IMG/VR virus record: IMGVR_UViG_3300032011_000116
Location: 1 to 25,497 of that record
Length of the DNA: 25,497 nucleotides
DNA from: a virus
Reading direction: 5' to 3' (one strand)
Under the pieces are notes generated by a model. The model was not told the origin of the DNA, did not search any database, and saw only the letters and a program-made list of their open reading frames with translations. This document shows positions 14,395 to 22,955 of this stretch, piece after piece. The translations under genes were made by a program, and so were the position numbers. Position 1 is the stretch's first letter, and every line of letters starts with the position of its first letter.

Positions 14395-15702
14395 ATGTTT
14401 ATTAGAGATTTTAACCAAAACAATAAAGAAAAAATTGCAAATTTACAAAAAACTCTCAAGGAAGAGTTTGGTGTTGCATTTGTTCAAAAGTTTCCTACAC
14501 AAGATAAATTGAAACTTTTGAAAGATTCAGCAAGCCAAAAAATTATTAGCATCAAAGGCTCAACGCAACAATTTCAACTTGAACCAGATTACATTAAGTA
14601 TCTAGGAATTAGAGATTTATCTGCAACTATGTTAGCAGAAGGCATGTATGCTGAATCTCCAGCATATATGGAAATGAAAGATGCACTTATGGCAAGTGTT
14701 AAGCAATTAATGGATAGTGGTTACACTATGGAAGAAGCAAGTTCAGAATGTATGAACAGATACAGAATGGATAATAGATTTGCTTATGATGACGACCATG
14801 TAAAACATATTGTTTTACTTGCGGCCAAAGACTACATGGAAGCATGTGGCATGAAATCAGAAGGAATTGTTCAAGAAACAAATACAGAACTTAACGAATA
14901 CTTGCTAAGAGAACTTGCTAAAGAAGTTGGCATGGAAGTAGAAGATGTAGCCAGTTTAGATGCTATTGAAGAAAAGTTAAACCTATTTGCAGAAGTAAGT
15001 GGTAAAAGCAAAGATGCAGTTGTTGGTTTCCTAAATGGTTTAGAAGAAGATGCAGTTGTCGGTGGTATTCAAATGTTTGGCAGAAAGATTGCTGAAAAGA
15101 AACTTAACGACAGTATTCAATATATGTATAAATTACAAAAAGACGGTAAGAGTGTTGGTGAGATTGCAAAAGAACTAGACATGGAACCAGAAGAAGTTAG
15201 AGATGCTATGAAGAAAACAGACGAGTCAGTAGAGGAAAGCCAAATGAATATGTTTGATGATATAATAGACGAAATGATTTCAGAAGAAGTAGAATCAGTA
15301 GATGAAGCAGAAGTTGTTATGGCTGTTAGAGCATTAGCAGACGATATTCAAGATCATGTAGAAAGACTAGGCAGAATGGTTAACGAAGATTTACCAGCAA
15401 TAGCAGACTCTATGGTTAGCGAATTTGGATTAGAAAAAGCACAAGGCTTTAAAGAAAATGCAGAAGGTGTTTTATCAGGAGCATTAGAAAGTGCCAAACA
15501 GGCAAAAGAAGGAATGGACGGATTAGTAGGTAATATTACAGGAACTGGATCAATGGCAACAAGTGATTTAGAAAGTGATGAACCTATGGGTTTAGAAGAG
15601 CCAGGCGTTGATCCTTTAGCAGAACCAGATATGGACGTTAACGAACCAGCCGCGGCAGGACCTGAGGACGAGCCATTAGGCAGAGCACCAGTAGAGGTGT
15701 AA
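14395..15702 (+). CDS. Acidic helical virion or scaffold-like protein
   Basis: 435 residues, strongly acidic, rich in Glu, Met and Ala and predicted mostly helical. Visible parts: a mixed N-terminal region to about 85, a helical domain with repeated LLAEGMYAES-like segments, a small helix-turn-helix-like piece (VGEIAKELDMEPEEV), a long helical region (VRALADDIQDHVERLGRMV) and a Pro/Glu/Asp-rich disordered C-terminus. The leadered late promoter indicates strong late expression. Similar long acidic proteins in T4-like marine phages are annotated as virion structural or prohead-core proteins. I cannot assign a T4 gene number. Confidence 0.68.
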   Translation: MFIRDFNQNNKEKIANLQKTLKEEFGVAFVQKFPTQDKLKLLKDSASQKIISIKGSTQQFQLEPDYIKYLGIRDLSATMLAEGMYAESPAYMEMKDALMASVKQLMDSGYTMEEASSECMNRYRMDNRFAYDDDHVKHIVLLAAKDYMEACGMKSEGIVQETNTELNEYLLRELAKEVGMEVEDVASLDAIEEKLNLFAEVSGKSKDAVVGFLNGLEEDAVVGGIQMFGRKIAEKKLNDSIQYMYKLQKDGKSVGEIAKELDMEPEEVRDAMKKTDESVEESQMNMFDDIIDEMISEEVESVDEAEVVMAVRALADDIQDHVERLGRMVNEDLPAIADSMVSEFGLEKAQGFKENAEGVLSGALESAKQAKEGMDGLVGNITGTGSMATSDLESDEPMGLEEPGVDPLAEPDMDVNEPAAAGPEDEPLGRAPVEV

Positions 15703-15703
15703 C

Positions 15704-16045
15704 ATGCTCATCAATGAGGTTATCCAAACAGTAAAAGAGAACTACTACGAAGATTTAATTGTAGCAATTCAAGACGAATTATCTAAAGGAGAAGTCCAAG
15801 ATAAAGGCGAAATAGATACTGAAGAACTTCAAATGAGACTTTCAGAACTCAACTTTGATTTAGATATAGAAGACTTAATCCAAGCAGTCGAAGACAGTGG
15901 ATTTGCAAGTAGCCAAGACAGTGATATCATAAAAGTCAAGGGTGAAATACCAGCAGACATGGACACAGATGTAGAAGACCCTAGTGATAGAGTAGGAGAT
16001 CTTGCAGGCAATCAAGCAATGAAAGATATAAAGGCGGAGTTATAA
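15704..16045 (+). CDS. Small acidic protein
   Basis: 113 residues, ATG one base after the previous stop, with a strong ribosome site AGAGGTG (15693-15699). It begins MLINEVIQTVKE, loosely like the targeting-type starts upstream. The body is acidic, with two helical pieces (residues about 40-70, ELQMRLSEL and IEDLIQAVED) and an Asp-rich tail. It looks like an assembly partner or scaffold component of the preceding gene, based on coupling and shared acidity. No family is recognised. Confidence 0.65.
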   Translation: MLINEVIQTVKENYYEDLIVAIQDELSKGEVQDKGEIDTEELQMRLSELNFDLDIEDLIQAVEDSGFASSQDSDIIKVKGEIPADMDTDVEDPSDRVGDLAGNQAMKDIKAEL

Positions 16046-16046
16046 A

Positions 16047-16364
16047 ATGCCAGGAATTTTTGTTACGGCAACAGATGCCAGAACTAAAAGCAGAAATAAT
16101 ACTGTTATACACAGTGAAATAACATCGATCGAAAATGCCGTTTATGCCAATATAGACGCAGGCCTTTTGTATGCAAATGTAAACAATTCAACAATGACAA
16201 ACAGCAACGTTTACTACAATGTAAAAAATGGCGTGACTACAGATGCTACTAAAAAAGATCAATTAGACTATGTTACAAAATACTTTAAAGACTTAGGCTA
16301 TGGTATAAGTTGCGTATCAGATCCAAGTGCCAACACACATCTACAATGGAACATTTCCTGGTAG
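16047..16364 (+). CDS. Small structural-type protein with YF-LGY and W-I-W ending
   Basis: 105 residues with GGAG at 16036-16039. It contains a helix (SEITSIENAVYANIDAGLL), a strand-loop with MTNSNVYYNV, a helix (LDYVTKYFKDLGY) and an ending LQWNISW. This arrangement, helix then MT- loop then YF-LGY, is one I recall from conserved small proteins of T4-like marine phages; no function is known to me. It is coupled to the acidic genes upstream and overlaps the next gene by 19 bases. Confidence 0.68.
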   Translation: MPGIFVTATDARTKSRNNTVIHSEITSIENAVYANIDAGLLYANVNNSTMTNSNVYYNVKNGVTTDATKKDQLDYVTKYFKDLGYGISCVSDPSANTHLQWNISW

Positions 16365-16813
16365 AGCATTTCAAAGAACTCTTTAATCAAGATAATAACT
16401 TTACTAATTTAAATTATAACCCACCTTATCAAAATCTTAAAGGTGTTTCTAAATTTGGATTAGACGAAACTCATTCTCCTGTAATTCATTCTCACTTTAA
16501 AGAAGATATAAAACAAAAAGAAATTCATCCTAGAATTATAAAACTTTTAAAATATAAGTCAGGCTCATATGCATCTATACATACTGATGACCCTACAGAA
16601 CATGTTCCATTTACCTGGACATCAATAACATTAATCGATAAATCAGATAATCTTTTAGGTGGTGAAAATTTATTAGATGGTATTGCTCAAAGTTTTAATA
16701 TAGGTGAAACAGTATGGTATCCTGCAGGCATGCCTCATGGTGTAACTAAATTACATCAAGGATATAGAAATGTTTTAGTTATATTATGGACTTCAATTTA
16801 CTTGACAGAATAG
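16346..16813 (+). CDS. Second 2OG-Fe(II) dioxygenase-like protein
   Basis: 155 residues from the ATG at 16346 (MEHFLVEHF). A TTG at 16310 is in frame but extends into the upstream gene, so the ATG is preferred. The iron triad is H79 and D81 (ASIHTDD) and H131 (GMPHGV); R141 (GYRNVL) would bind 2-oxoglutarate. The segment LLGGENLL and the strand GETVWYPAGMPHGV are typical of prolyl-4-hydroxylase-like 2OG oxygenases. The substrate is unknown. It lies at the end of a late operon, so it is probably made late. Little sequence likeness to the 13027 oxygenase outside the motifs. Confidence 0.82.
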   Translation: MEHFLVEHFKELFNQDNNFTNLNYNPPYQNLKGVSKFGLDETHSPVIHSHFKEDIKQKEIHPRIIKLLKYKSGSYASIHTDDPTEHVPFTWTSITLIDKSDNLLGGENLLDGIAQSFNIGETVWYPAGMPHGVTKLHQGYRNVLVILWTSIYLTE

Positions 16814-16829
16814 CACCACTTCATATAAG
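16802..16829 (+). promoter_or_regulatory. Sigma70-type promoter
   Basis: TTGACA (16802-16807), 16-base spacer, TATAAG (16824-16829). The -35 box overlaps the last codons of the oxygenase gene. The predicted start near 16836 leaves about 23 bases before the ATG at 16859. It fits early expression of the exonuclease gene. Confidence 0.6.
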
Positions 16830-16858
16830 TAATACTACATTCACAATATAAAATTTTT

Positions 16859-17527
16859 ATGTTAAAAACAAAATACGACTACCCAAAATTAAAAAGAATA
16901 CAAACAAAACAAGGCAGACAATACACAGATGGACAGGGCGATCCTGTGCCAAGTGTTACTACAGTTCTAGGTGATACCGGTGATAAAACAGCCTTAATTG
17001 CTTGGCGTAAACGTGTAGGAAACGCAGAAGCAACTCGTATAAGCACAGAGTCAGCAGGACTTGGAACTAAAGTGCATAATGCTTTGGAAAAATATATACT
17101 ACAAGAAGACTACGAAATCAAAGGCAACAATCATATTAGTGTAATGGCAAAAAATATGGTAGATGAAATGATAGATAAAGGATTAGGCAAAGTAGATGAA
17201 CTATATGGTGTTGAAGTAGGATTAATTGCACAAGGTTTGTATGCCGGAACAGCAGACGGAATAGGAATGCACGAAGGCGAAGAATGTATTATAGACTTTA
17301 AAACTGCTAAAAAAATTAAAAAACGTGAATGGATTGAAGATTATTTCATGCAAGGTTGTGCTTATGCATTAGCACATAATGAAATGTTTAAAAGTAATAT
17401 CAAAAAAGTTGTTATTTTGATGGTAGACAGAGAGGGTAAATTTGCCGAATTTACTATCAAAGACGATGAATTCACTGAATACTGCAATAAGTGGTCGGAT
17501 AGACTTACAGATTACTATTCTAAGTAA
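16859..17527 (+). CDS. PD-(D/E)XK exonuclease, RecB/Cas4-like
   Basis: 222 residues. It opens with PSVTTVLG, typical of phage RecB-like exonucleases. The nuclease core is visible in order: H73 (GTKVHNALE), an acidic strand YGVEVGL, D133 (GTADGIG), D146 and K148 (IIDFKT) and Q165/Y169 (QGCAYALAH). These form the metal site and the QxxxY motif of RecB-family nucleases. It probably digests or processes DNA ends in replication, recombination or host-DNA breakdown. It lacks the four-Cys iron-sulfur cluster of Cas4. It follows a sigma70-type promoter and precedes a late promoter, so it is an isolated early-type gene among late ones. Confidence 0.85.
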   Translation: MLKTKYDYPKLKRIQTKQGRQYTDGQGDPVPSVTTVLGDTGDKTALIAWRKRVGNAEATRISTESAGLGTKVHNALEKYILQEDYEIKGNNHISVMAKNMVDEMIDKGLGKVDELYGVEVGLIAQGLYAGTADGIGMHEGEECIIDFKTAKKIKKREWIEDYFMQGCAYALAHNEMFKSNIKKVVILMVDREGKFAEFTIKDDEFTEYCNKWSDRLTDYYSK

Positions 17528-17538
17528 TATGCGAAAGT

Positions 17539-17546
17539 GATAAATA
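17539..17546 (+). promoter_or_regulatory. T4-type late promoter box GATAAATA
   Basis: Exact GATAAATA, predicted start near 17552, with AGGAG (17557-17561) before the ATG at 17572. Leadered form. Confidence 0.78.
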
Positions 17547-17571
17547 CATACTAACTAGGAGATAGATTAGT

Positions 17572-20136
17572 ATGGCTACGAGCAACAACGCAGTAATTAT
17601 TTCAAGGATCCAAAATAGACGTGGTCTAAAACAGGATCTGCCAAAACCTTTAAGATCAGGTGAGATAGGTTTTGCAACAGATACAAGACAAATTTACATA
17701 GGTGGGGATACCGACCTACTTGTCAACTCTGGTCTTAATAAAATTGCACAGTTTGAAAAGACGCCATCTGCTATCAACTACACAAGAAATATTGCAAACT
17801 TGCAAATTATAAAATTCCAAGTTCCAAGCAAGTTTTATGCAAAAGGAAATGTAACTTGGGATGGTGTAACAAAAACAACAGCATGGTTAGGCAGTGATGT
17901 ATTTAAATCTAGTGCAACAGTATTTAAGAATTTAGATACAAATGCAAAGTTTACATCTAATGATTTAAATGTAACTAGAGACGGAGTTATCCTTGAAGGA
18001 GATGACGTAACAAGTTCTGTTTCAAGTGTTGCCGCAAGTAAAGATTATGCTTTTATACAAGGCGGAGAATCTGCAAGTGATTCACAAAATTTAGGTTTTA
18101 GATCAGCACCACTAACAACAGAAGAGATAGGTCTTACATATTACAGTAATACAACACTAATATCAGCATTATCAAAAACATCCCCAGATACAGACGTTGG
18201 TAACTATGTAACAGGTGTAACAAGTTTTTACAATGATGCTACTCTTTGGACTAATTTAACAAGTCAAGTTATTCCTTCATATAGAAAACTTAATGATAAG
18301 AATATTAGAGTAACTCCTTCTACAGGGATTGGTTACATTGGTTTAGAATTTGGTAAACATATTACACCATCAACAGATGTAAAATATGCACCAGGAACAA
18401 TAGCATATACAAGTCCAACATTAGGAAAGTTTTTTGTTAGTAGAAATTCAGATATACAAACAACAGTTAGTAACGTAGCAATAGCATATACAGTAAGCGG
18501 AAGTAACATTGTAATTGCGGCAGATCCGTCAATTAAAAGTTATACAACTTCTGCACCAACCAATTATGTTTATACCTCAGGAGCAACTGCAGGTGCAACA
18601 ACAGGCTGGTTAGGTGGAAAGGTCTTACAAGTAGTTGCTGTAAATGGAACAACAAACTTCACAGCCGCGATACCAAGCAACTCAGCAACATATACAAGAG
18701 TTGTTGAATCAACAGATACAGAGCATTCAGCAAGTAACATATCTTTTACAGCACAAGATGTTGGTTCAATAAGTGTTAATGATGGAATAACATTTTTATA
18801 CAGCGGTAATAGTGCTGTTATAGATTCAGGCGTAGTTCATGCAGTTACATCTGCAAGTAGAAGTGTAACAGTAGATACATTAGCGGCAAGTAAAGGTAAC
18901 CTTATTGCATTACAAGGTAGCAATGTAAGGTTTATTACTCATAGCACAAATAATACAAGTAAGCCTGTGGTTTATTCTGTTAATCATGGTTTTGATAACA
19001 CTGAAACAGTAAACGTCTCAGGTAGCGGTGCTTTTGGTTCATCTATGACTGTAGCAAGTGCTAGTTCAAATGCATTTGTAGTAACAACATCAAGTCCTGT
19101 TACAACAGGCAATAGTAGTTTAACAGTTACACCAGTCTTAATAAATGGCACTATATCTATAACACCTGTAATAGGAGTAGATTTATCAAGCATAAATATT
19201 GCCCCATCAAACGGCGCAACACAAGTAGGAACAGTTGTAAATACTGTAAATGCTATTAACAAATGGCCTAAACTAAACAAAGTTCCTAATGCAGATAATC
19301 AACTATATCTAACACATTCTGAGTCATTCCAAAAGACACCACAATGGTATAACGGTTTTAGAATACATACAGACTCGGCCTTTACTGCTAACAAGTTAGG
19401 CTTAACAGTTGGTAACTATGATAAATCAGATGCTACAATTAAATCAAAATTAGAGAGTTGGTTATCAGGAGCATTGGCAGAAACTAAATTTAACTATTTT
19501 ACAAGTGTTTCAGTAGGTGCTGGTAATACAGGTATTTTTGCTAATTCTGTTTCAAACTTTAATAGTTACAGTTTAACAATAGACGAAGATTTAAAAGAAG
19601 CAACTTTTGGTTCACGTGAAGAAGCAAGAGATTTTGCAACAATTTGTAACAACGTTTACTTTACAAGTCAACAGTCAGGACTAACAGGTTACAATAAAGG
19701 ACTACTTAATTTAAAAACTAATATAGAACTTTTAACCAGAGACGCATTAGAGGCAGGTGAGGCAGTAACAGCATTTTCAAGTCCTGAATCTATTGCAATA
19801 CCAAACGGAAATGGAAACAATATTTTAACAAATCTTGACCCAGATGCATACAATACGTTCTTTGTAGAATACAGTATGAAAGATACTAATTCTAATACAT
19901 CTATTAATTATAGTCGTGTAGGTTCAGTAATGTTTGGTGCAGATAAAGATCAACAAGTAGCATATATAAACGATCAATATTCAGATAGCAAACAAACTAT
20001 ATCAGGAATTGGCAATGTGGATCTAGTTGTTTCATATGATGTAAGTTCAGATAAGTTTGACCTAAGAGCAAACAATAGTTTAAGTCCTTCTTCTTCCGTA
20101 ACGATGAATTACATCGTTCGTAAGTGGAAATCGTAA
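17572..20136 (+). CDS. Tail-fibre/baseplate-type structural protein
   Basis: 854 residues with AGGAG at 17557-17561. Residues about 10-50 (IQNRRGL..LPKPLRSGEIGFATDTRQIYIGGD) match the N-terminal attachment domain seen in phage fibres and in the Mtd-type receptor-binding protein. The middle is a long Ser/Thr/Asn/Val-rich, beta-type region with low charge, typical of fibres. A helical segment near residues 670-720 (EEARDFATICNNVYFTSQ) and a beta C-terminal domain (SINYSRVGSVMFG, IVRKWKS) follow. It likely forms an external virion fibre. The host receptor is unknown, and no reverse transcriptase or variable repeat is seen nearby. Confidence 0.78.
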   Translation: MATSNNAVIISRIQNRRGLKQDLPKPLRSGEIGFATDTRQIYIGGDTDLLVNSGLNKIAQFEKTPSAINYTRNIANLQIIKFQVPSKFYAKGNVTWDGVTKTTAWLGSDVFKSSATVFKNLDTNAKFTSNDLNVTRDGVILEGDDVTSSVSSVAASKDYAFIQGGESASDSQNLGFRSAPLTTEEIGLTYYSNTTLISALSKTSPDTDVGNYVTGVTSFYNDATLWTNLTSQVIPSYRKLNDKNIRVTPSTGIGYIGLEFGKHITPSTDVKYAPGTIAYTSPTLGKFFVSRNSDIQTTVSNVAIAYTVSGSNIVIAADPSIKSYTTSAPTNYVYTSGATAGATTGWLGGKVLQVVAVNGTTNFTAAIPSNSATYTRVVESTDTEHSASNISFTAQDVGSISVNDGITFLYSGNSAVIDSGVVHAVTSASRSVTVDTLAASKGNLIALQGSNVRFITHSTNNTSKPVVYSVNHGFDNTETVNVSGSGAFGSSMTVASASSNAFVVTTSSPVTTGNSSLTVTPVLINGTISITPVIGVDLSSINIAPSNGATQVGTVVNTVNAINKWPKLNKVPNADNQLYLTHSESFQKTPQWYNGFRIHTDSAFTANKLGLTVGNYDKSDATIKSKLESWLSGALAETKFNYFTSVSVGAGNTGIFANSVSNFNSYSLTIDEDLKEATFGSREEARDFATICNNVYFTSQQSGLTGYNKGLLNLKTNIELLTRDALEAGEAVTAFSSPESIAIPNGNGNNILTNLDPDAYNTFFVEYSMKDTNSNTSINYSRVGSVMFGADKDQQVAYINDQYSDSKQTISGIGNVDLVVSYDVSSDKFDLRANNSLSPSSSVTMNYIVRKWKS

Positions 20137-20147
20137 GTTAGTTTTCC

Positions 20148-20579
20148 ATGTTTGAAAAACATCACACTTCCCAAGATCGCCAAAGAATTTGGAGAGACTT
20201 TCGCAATCGCGACGACCTTACAATAGATACAATTATACAAGAATTTAGCCACGTAAAAGTATTAGACAGATACTTAGATTACTATACACCTCAGTCATGG
20301 CCAAACATTTTTACAATACTCTATGATGGGTATTTTTGTCAAACAGGTATCACATTATTAATGATTGCTACTTTAGATTTCAAAGGCTTCATAAAAGATG
20401 AAACACTTATATTGCCAGTGATAAGTAATAATGATATAGGCAACACAGGAATAGTGCTTGAACTGAATGATACCTTCCTTAATTTCTCACCCGGAGAAGT
20501 GACCCTCAAGGAACAAGCCTTAGAGCATGGCACATTGTTTCAGACCCATAAAGTGCCAAAAAAGTCAATTTATTCTTGA
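20148..20579 (+). CDS. Unknown protein downstream of fibre gene
   Basis: 143 residues, 11 bases after the fibre gene and probably cotranscribed with it. The N-terminal third is charged and helical (HHTSQDRQRIWRDF), followed by an aromatic segment (YLDYYTPQSWPNIFTILYDGYFCQTG) and a beta-rich half. The segment GITLLMIATLDF is hydrophobic, but too short and isolated to call a membrane anchor. No family is recognised. Position suggests a fibre partner or chaperone; this is only context. Its stop codon lies inside a hairpin and a -35 box. Confidence 0.65.
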   Translation: MFEKHHTSQDRQRIWRDFRNRDDLTIDTIIQEFSHVKVLDRYLDYYTPQSWPNIFTILYDGYFCQTGITLLMIATLDFKGFIKDETLILPVISNNDIGNTGIVLELNDTFLNFSPGEVTLKEQALEHGTLFQTHKVPKKSIYS

Positions 20580-20584
20580 CTTTT
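20560..20584 (+). terminator. Hairpin at operon end overlapping the nrd promoter
   Basis: AAAAGTCAA (20560-20568), loop TTTATTC, TTGACTTTT (20576-20584), a perfect 9-bp stem. It is GC-poor with a short T-run, so it would be a weak terminator. Its 3' arm includes the stop codon of the upstream gene and the -35 box of the nrdA promoter. Confidence 0.5.
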
Positions 20585-20604
20585 AAGTAGTTTTATATTA
20601 CAAT
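20576..20604 (+). promoter_or_regulatory. Sigma70-type promoter for nrdAB
   Basis: TTGACT (20576-20581), 17-base spacer, TACAAT (20599-20604); each hexamer has one mismatch to consensus. The predicted start near 20611 gives a leader of about 50 bases to the nrdA ATG. It implies early transcription by host polymerase. Confidence 0.7.
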
Positions 20605-20660
20605 AATATTTAGGTAAATATATTTTTTATAATAAAGAAAGACCAACGGATTTTACACAC

Positions 20661-22955
20661 ATGCAAGTTAAAAAGAGAGACGGAAGATTAGAAGACTTAA
20701 ACATAGACAAACTACACAAAGTCGTTATGTATGCCTGCGAGGACATCACAGGTGTTAGTGCAAGCCAAGTTGAAATAAACAGTCAAATACAATTCTTTGA
20801 AGAAATAGCAACAGAAGATATTCAAGAGACACTTATTAAAAGTGCCGCTGATCTTATATCTGAAGAAACCCCAAATTACCAATATGTAGCAGGTAGATTA
20901 ATTAACTATCATTTGCGTAAGCAAGTGTATGAAACATTTACACCACCATGCTTATGCGACATCATTCAAGACAATATTGACAAAGGATTTTATGATCCTG
21001 AGTTTACGGAACTTTATACCAAAGCAGAGATAGATGAACTTAATGATTACATTAAACATGAAAGAGATGAAGTGCTAACCTATGCGGCAATGGAACAATT
21101 CCGTGGTAAGTATCTAGTGCAAAACAGAGCAACAGGTGAAATATTTGAAACACCACAAGTTGCTTACATGATGATATCAGCAACACTATTTGCAAAATAT
21201 CCTGCAGATACTAGAATGAAGTATGTAAAAGATTATTATGATGCAATTAGTTTATTTAAATTAAGTTTACCAACTCCTATTATGGCTGGTGTTAGAACAC
21301 CTCAAAGACAGTTTAGCAGTTGCGTATTAATTGAAACAGACGACAGTTTAGATAGCATAAATGCAACTTCAAGTGCTGTGGTAAAATATGTAAGTCAAAA
21401 GGCAGGCATAGGTATAGGCGCAGGTAGTATTAGAGCAGTAGGTTCTAAGATTAGGAGTGGAGATGCTACCCATACAGGAGTTATCCCATTCTATAAATTA
21501 TTTCAGTCTGCTGTAAAAAGTTGTTCGCAAGGTGGAGTTAGAGGCGGAGCGGCAACATTATACTATCCTATTTGGCACTTAGAAATTGAGGATATGTTAG
21601 TCTTAAAAAATAATAAAGGCACTGAAGACAATCGTGTAAGACACATGGACTATGGTGTGCAATTGAACAAACTTATGTATGAGCGACTTATTACAGGTGG
21701 TAACATTACATTGTTTAGTCCTCATGATGTTCCTGGATTATATGATGCTTTCTTTCAAGACCAAGACAAGTTTCAAGAGTTATATGAAAAAGCAGAACGT
21801 ATGACCAGTATCAGAAAGAAAAGCATTCCTGCTATTGAATTGTTTAGTTCATTTATTCAAGAACGTAAGGATACAGGTAGAATATATTTAATGAATGTTG
21901 ACCATGCTAATACACATGGAGCATTTATTGAAGAAGTAGCACCAATTAAACAAAGTAATCTATGTTGTGAAATTGACTTACCAACTAAGCCATTAAATGA
22001 TATTAATGATCCTGAAGGTGAAATTTCTCTTTGCACATTATCAGCAATCAATTGGGGTGTTTTAAAAGACTTAGATGAAATGCAAAAAGTATGTAATTTG
22101 GCTGTTAGGGCACTAGATGAACTATTAGATTATCAAAGTTACCCAGTAATAGCGGCAGAACTTAGCACAATGAAAAGACGTCCACTAGGTGTTGGTATTA
22201 TTAACTTTGCATATTGGTTAGCAAAAAATGATAGCAATTATCAAGAACCGAATTTAGAGTTAGTAGACGAATGGGCAGAAGCATGGAGTTATGGACTTAT
22301 AAAAGCAAGTGCCGATTTGGCAGTTGAAAAAGGTGCAATATCAGGTAACATGGAAACAAAATACGGCCATGGTATTACTCCTAATCAAACATACAAAGTA
22401 GAAGTAAATGAACTTATTAAACACAAAGAACGTATGGATTGGAAAGGATTGCGTAAGCAATTAGCAGATACAGGAATAAGAAACTCCACTTTGATGGCTA
22501 TTATGCCAGCAGAAACGTCTGCTCAGATAAGTAACAGCACGAACGGAATTGAGCCGCCACGTAGTTATGTAAGCATTAAGCAAAGTAAACATGGTGTGCT
22601 GAAGCAAGTAGTTCCTGGATATCCAAGATTAAAAAACAAATACGATCTATTGTGGGATCAAAAATCACCGGAAGGTTATTTAAAAATAATGGCAGTCCTG
22701 CAAAAATATATTGACCAAGGCATTTCGGTAAATACATCATACAATCCGGAACACTACGAAGACGAAAAAGTTCCTATGAGTATGCTTATCCAAGATGTAT
22801 TAATGTTTTATAAGTATGGCGGTAAACAGTTATACTACAACAACACATTTGATGGACAAGGCGAAATAGATATTAATAAAAAAGAAGTAGAACAACCAAT
22901 GTTCGTCACTACAGAAATTATAGATGACGAAGACTGTGAGAGTTGTAAAATTTGA
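20661..22955 (+). CDS. nrdA: Ribonucleoside-diphosphate reductase class Ia, alpha subunit
   Basis: 764 residues, close to the E. coli enzyme (761). It reduces ribonucleoside diphosphates to deoxy forms for phage DNA synthesis. An N-terminal ATP-cone (about 1-95, starting VKKRDGRLEDLNIDKLH) is the allosteric activity site. The catalytic set is complete: C221 (FSSCVLIE), N433, C435 and E437 (NLCCE), C458 (ISLCTLS), and the radical-transfer tyrosines Y725/Y726 (LYYNNT). The tail CESCKI carries the C759/C762 pair re-reduced by thioredoxin or glutaredoxin; E. coli has CESGACKI. The gene has its own sigma70-type promoter and overlaps nrdB by TTGA. The ribosome site is weak. The likeness to bacterial and T4 class Ia enzymes is strong throughout. 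Confidence 0.97.
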   Translation: MQVKKRDGRLEDLNIDKLHKVVMYACEDITGVSASQVEINSQIQFFEEIATEDIQETLIKSAADLISEETPNYQYVAGRLINYHLRKQVYETFTPPCLCDIIQDNIDKGFYDPEFTELYTKAEIDELNDYIKHERDEVLTYAAMEQFRGKYLVQNRATGEIFETPQVAYMMISATLFAKYPADTRMKYVKDYYDAISLFKLSLPTPIMAGVRTPQRQFSSCVLIETDDSLDSINATSSAVVKYVSQKAGIGIGAGSIRAVGSKIRSGDATHTGVIPFYKLFQSAVKSCSQGGVRGGAATLYYPIWHLEIEDMLVLKNNKGTEDNRVRHMDYGVQLNKLMYERLITGGNITLFSPHDVPGLYDAFFQDQDKFQELYEKAERMTSIRKKSIPAIELFSSFIQERKDTGRIYLMNVDHANTHGAFIEEVAPIKQSNLCCEIDLPTKPLNDINDPEGEISLCTLSAINWGVLKDLDEMQKVCNLAVRALDELLDYQSYPVIAAELSTMKRRPLGVGIINFAYWLAKNDSNYQEPNLELVDEWAEAWSYGLIKASADLAVEKGAISGNMETKYGHGITPNQTYKVEVNELIKHKERMDWKGLRKQLADTGIRNSTLMAIMPAETSAQISNSTNGIEPPRSYVSIKQSKHGVLKQVVPGYPRLKNKYDLLWDQKSPEGYLKIMAVLQKYIDQGISVNTSYNPEHYEDEKVPMSMLIQDVLMFYKYGGKQLYYNNTFDGQGEIDINKKEVEQPMFVTTEIIDDEDCESCKI

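Noticed and set aside
16310-16345. TTG start extending the second oxygenase upstream
   Set aside because: It adds a basic stretch that lies inside the upstream gene; the ATG at 16346 begins a sensible protein.
18984-19280. Minus-strand open frame within the fibre gene
   Set aside because: Antisense of low-complexity Thr/Ser/Val codons; the plus-strand gene is continuous and promoter-linked.
17572-20136. Diversity-generating retroelement target, because of the Mtd-like N-terminal domain
   Set aside because: No reverse transcriptase, template repeat or variable repeat is visible in the window; the domain is common in ordinary fibres.
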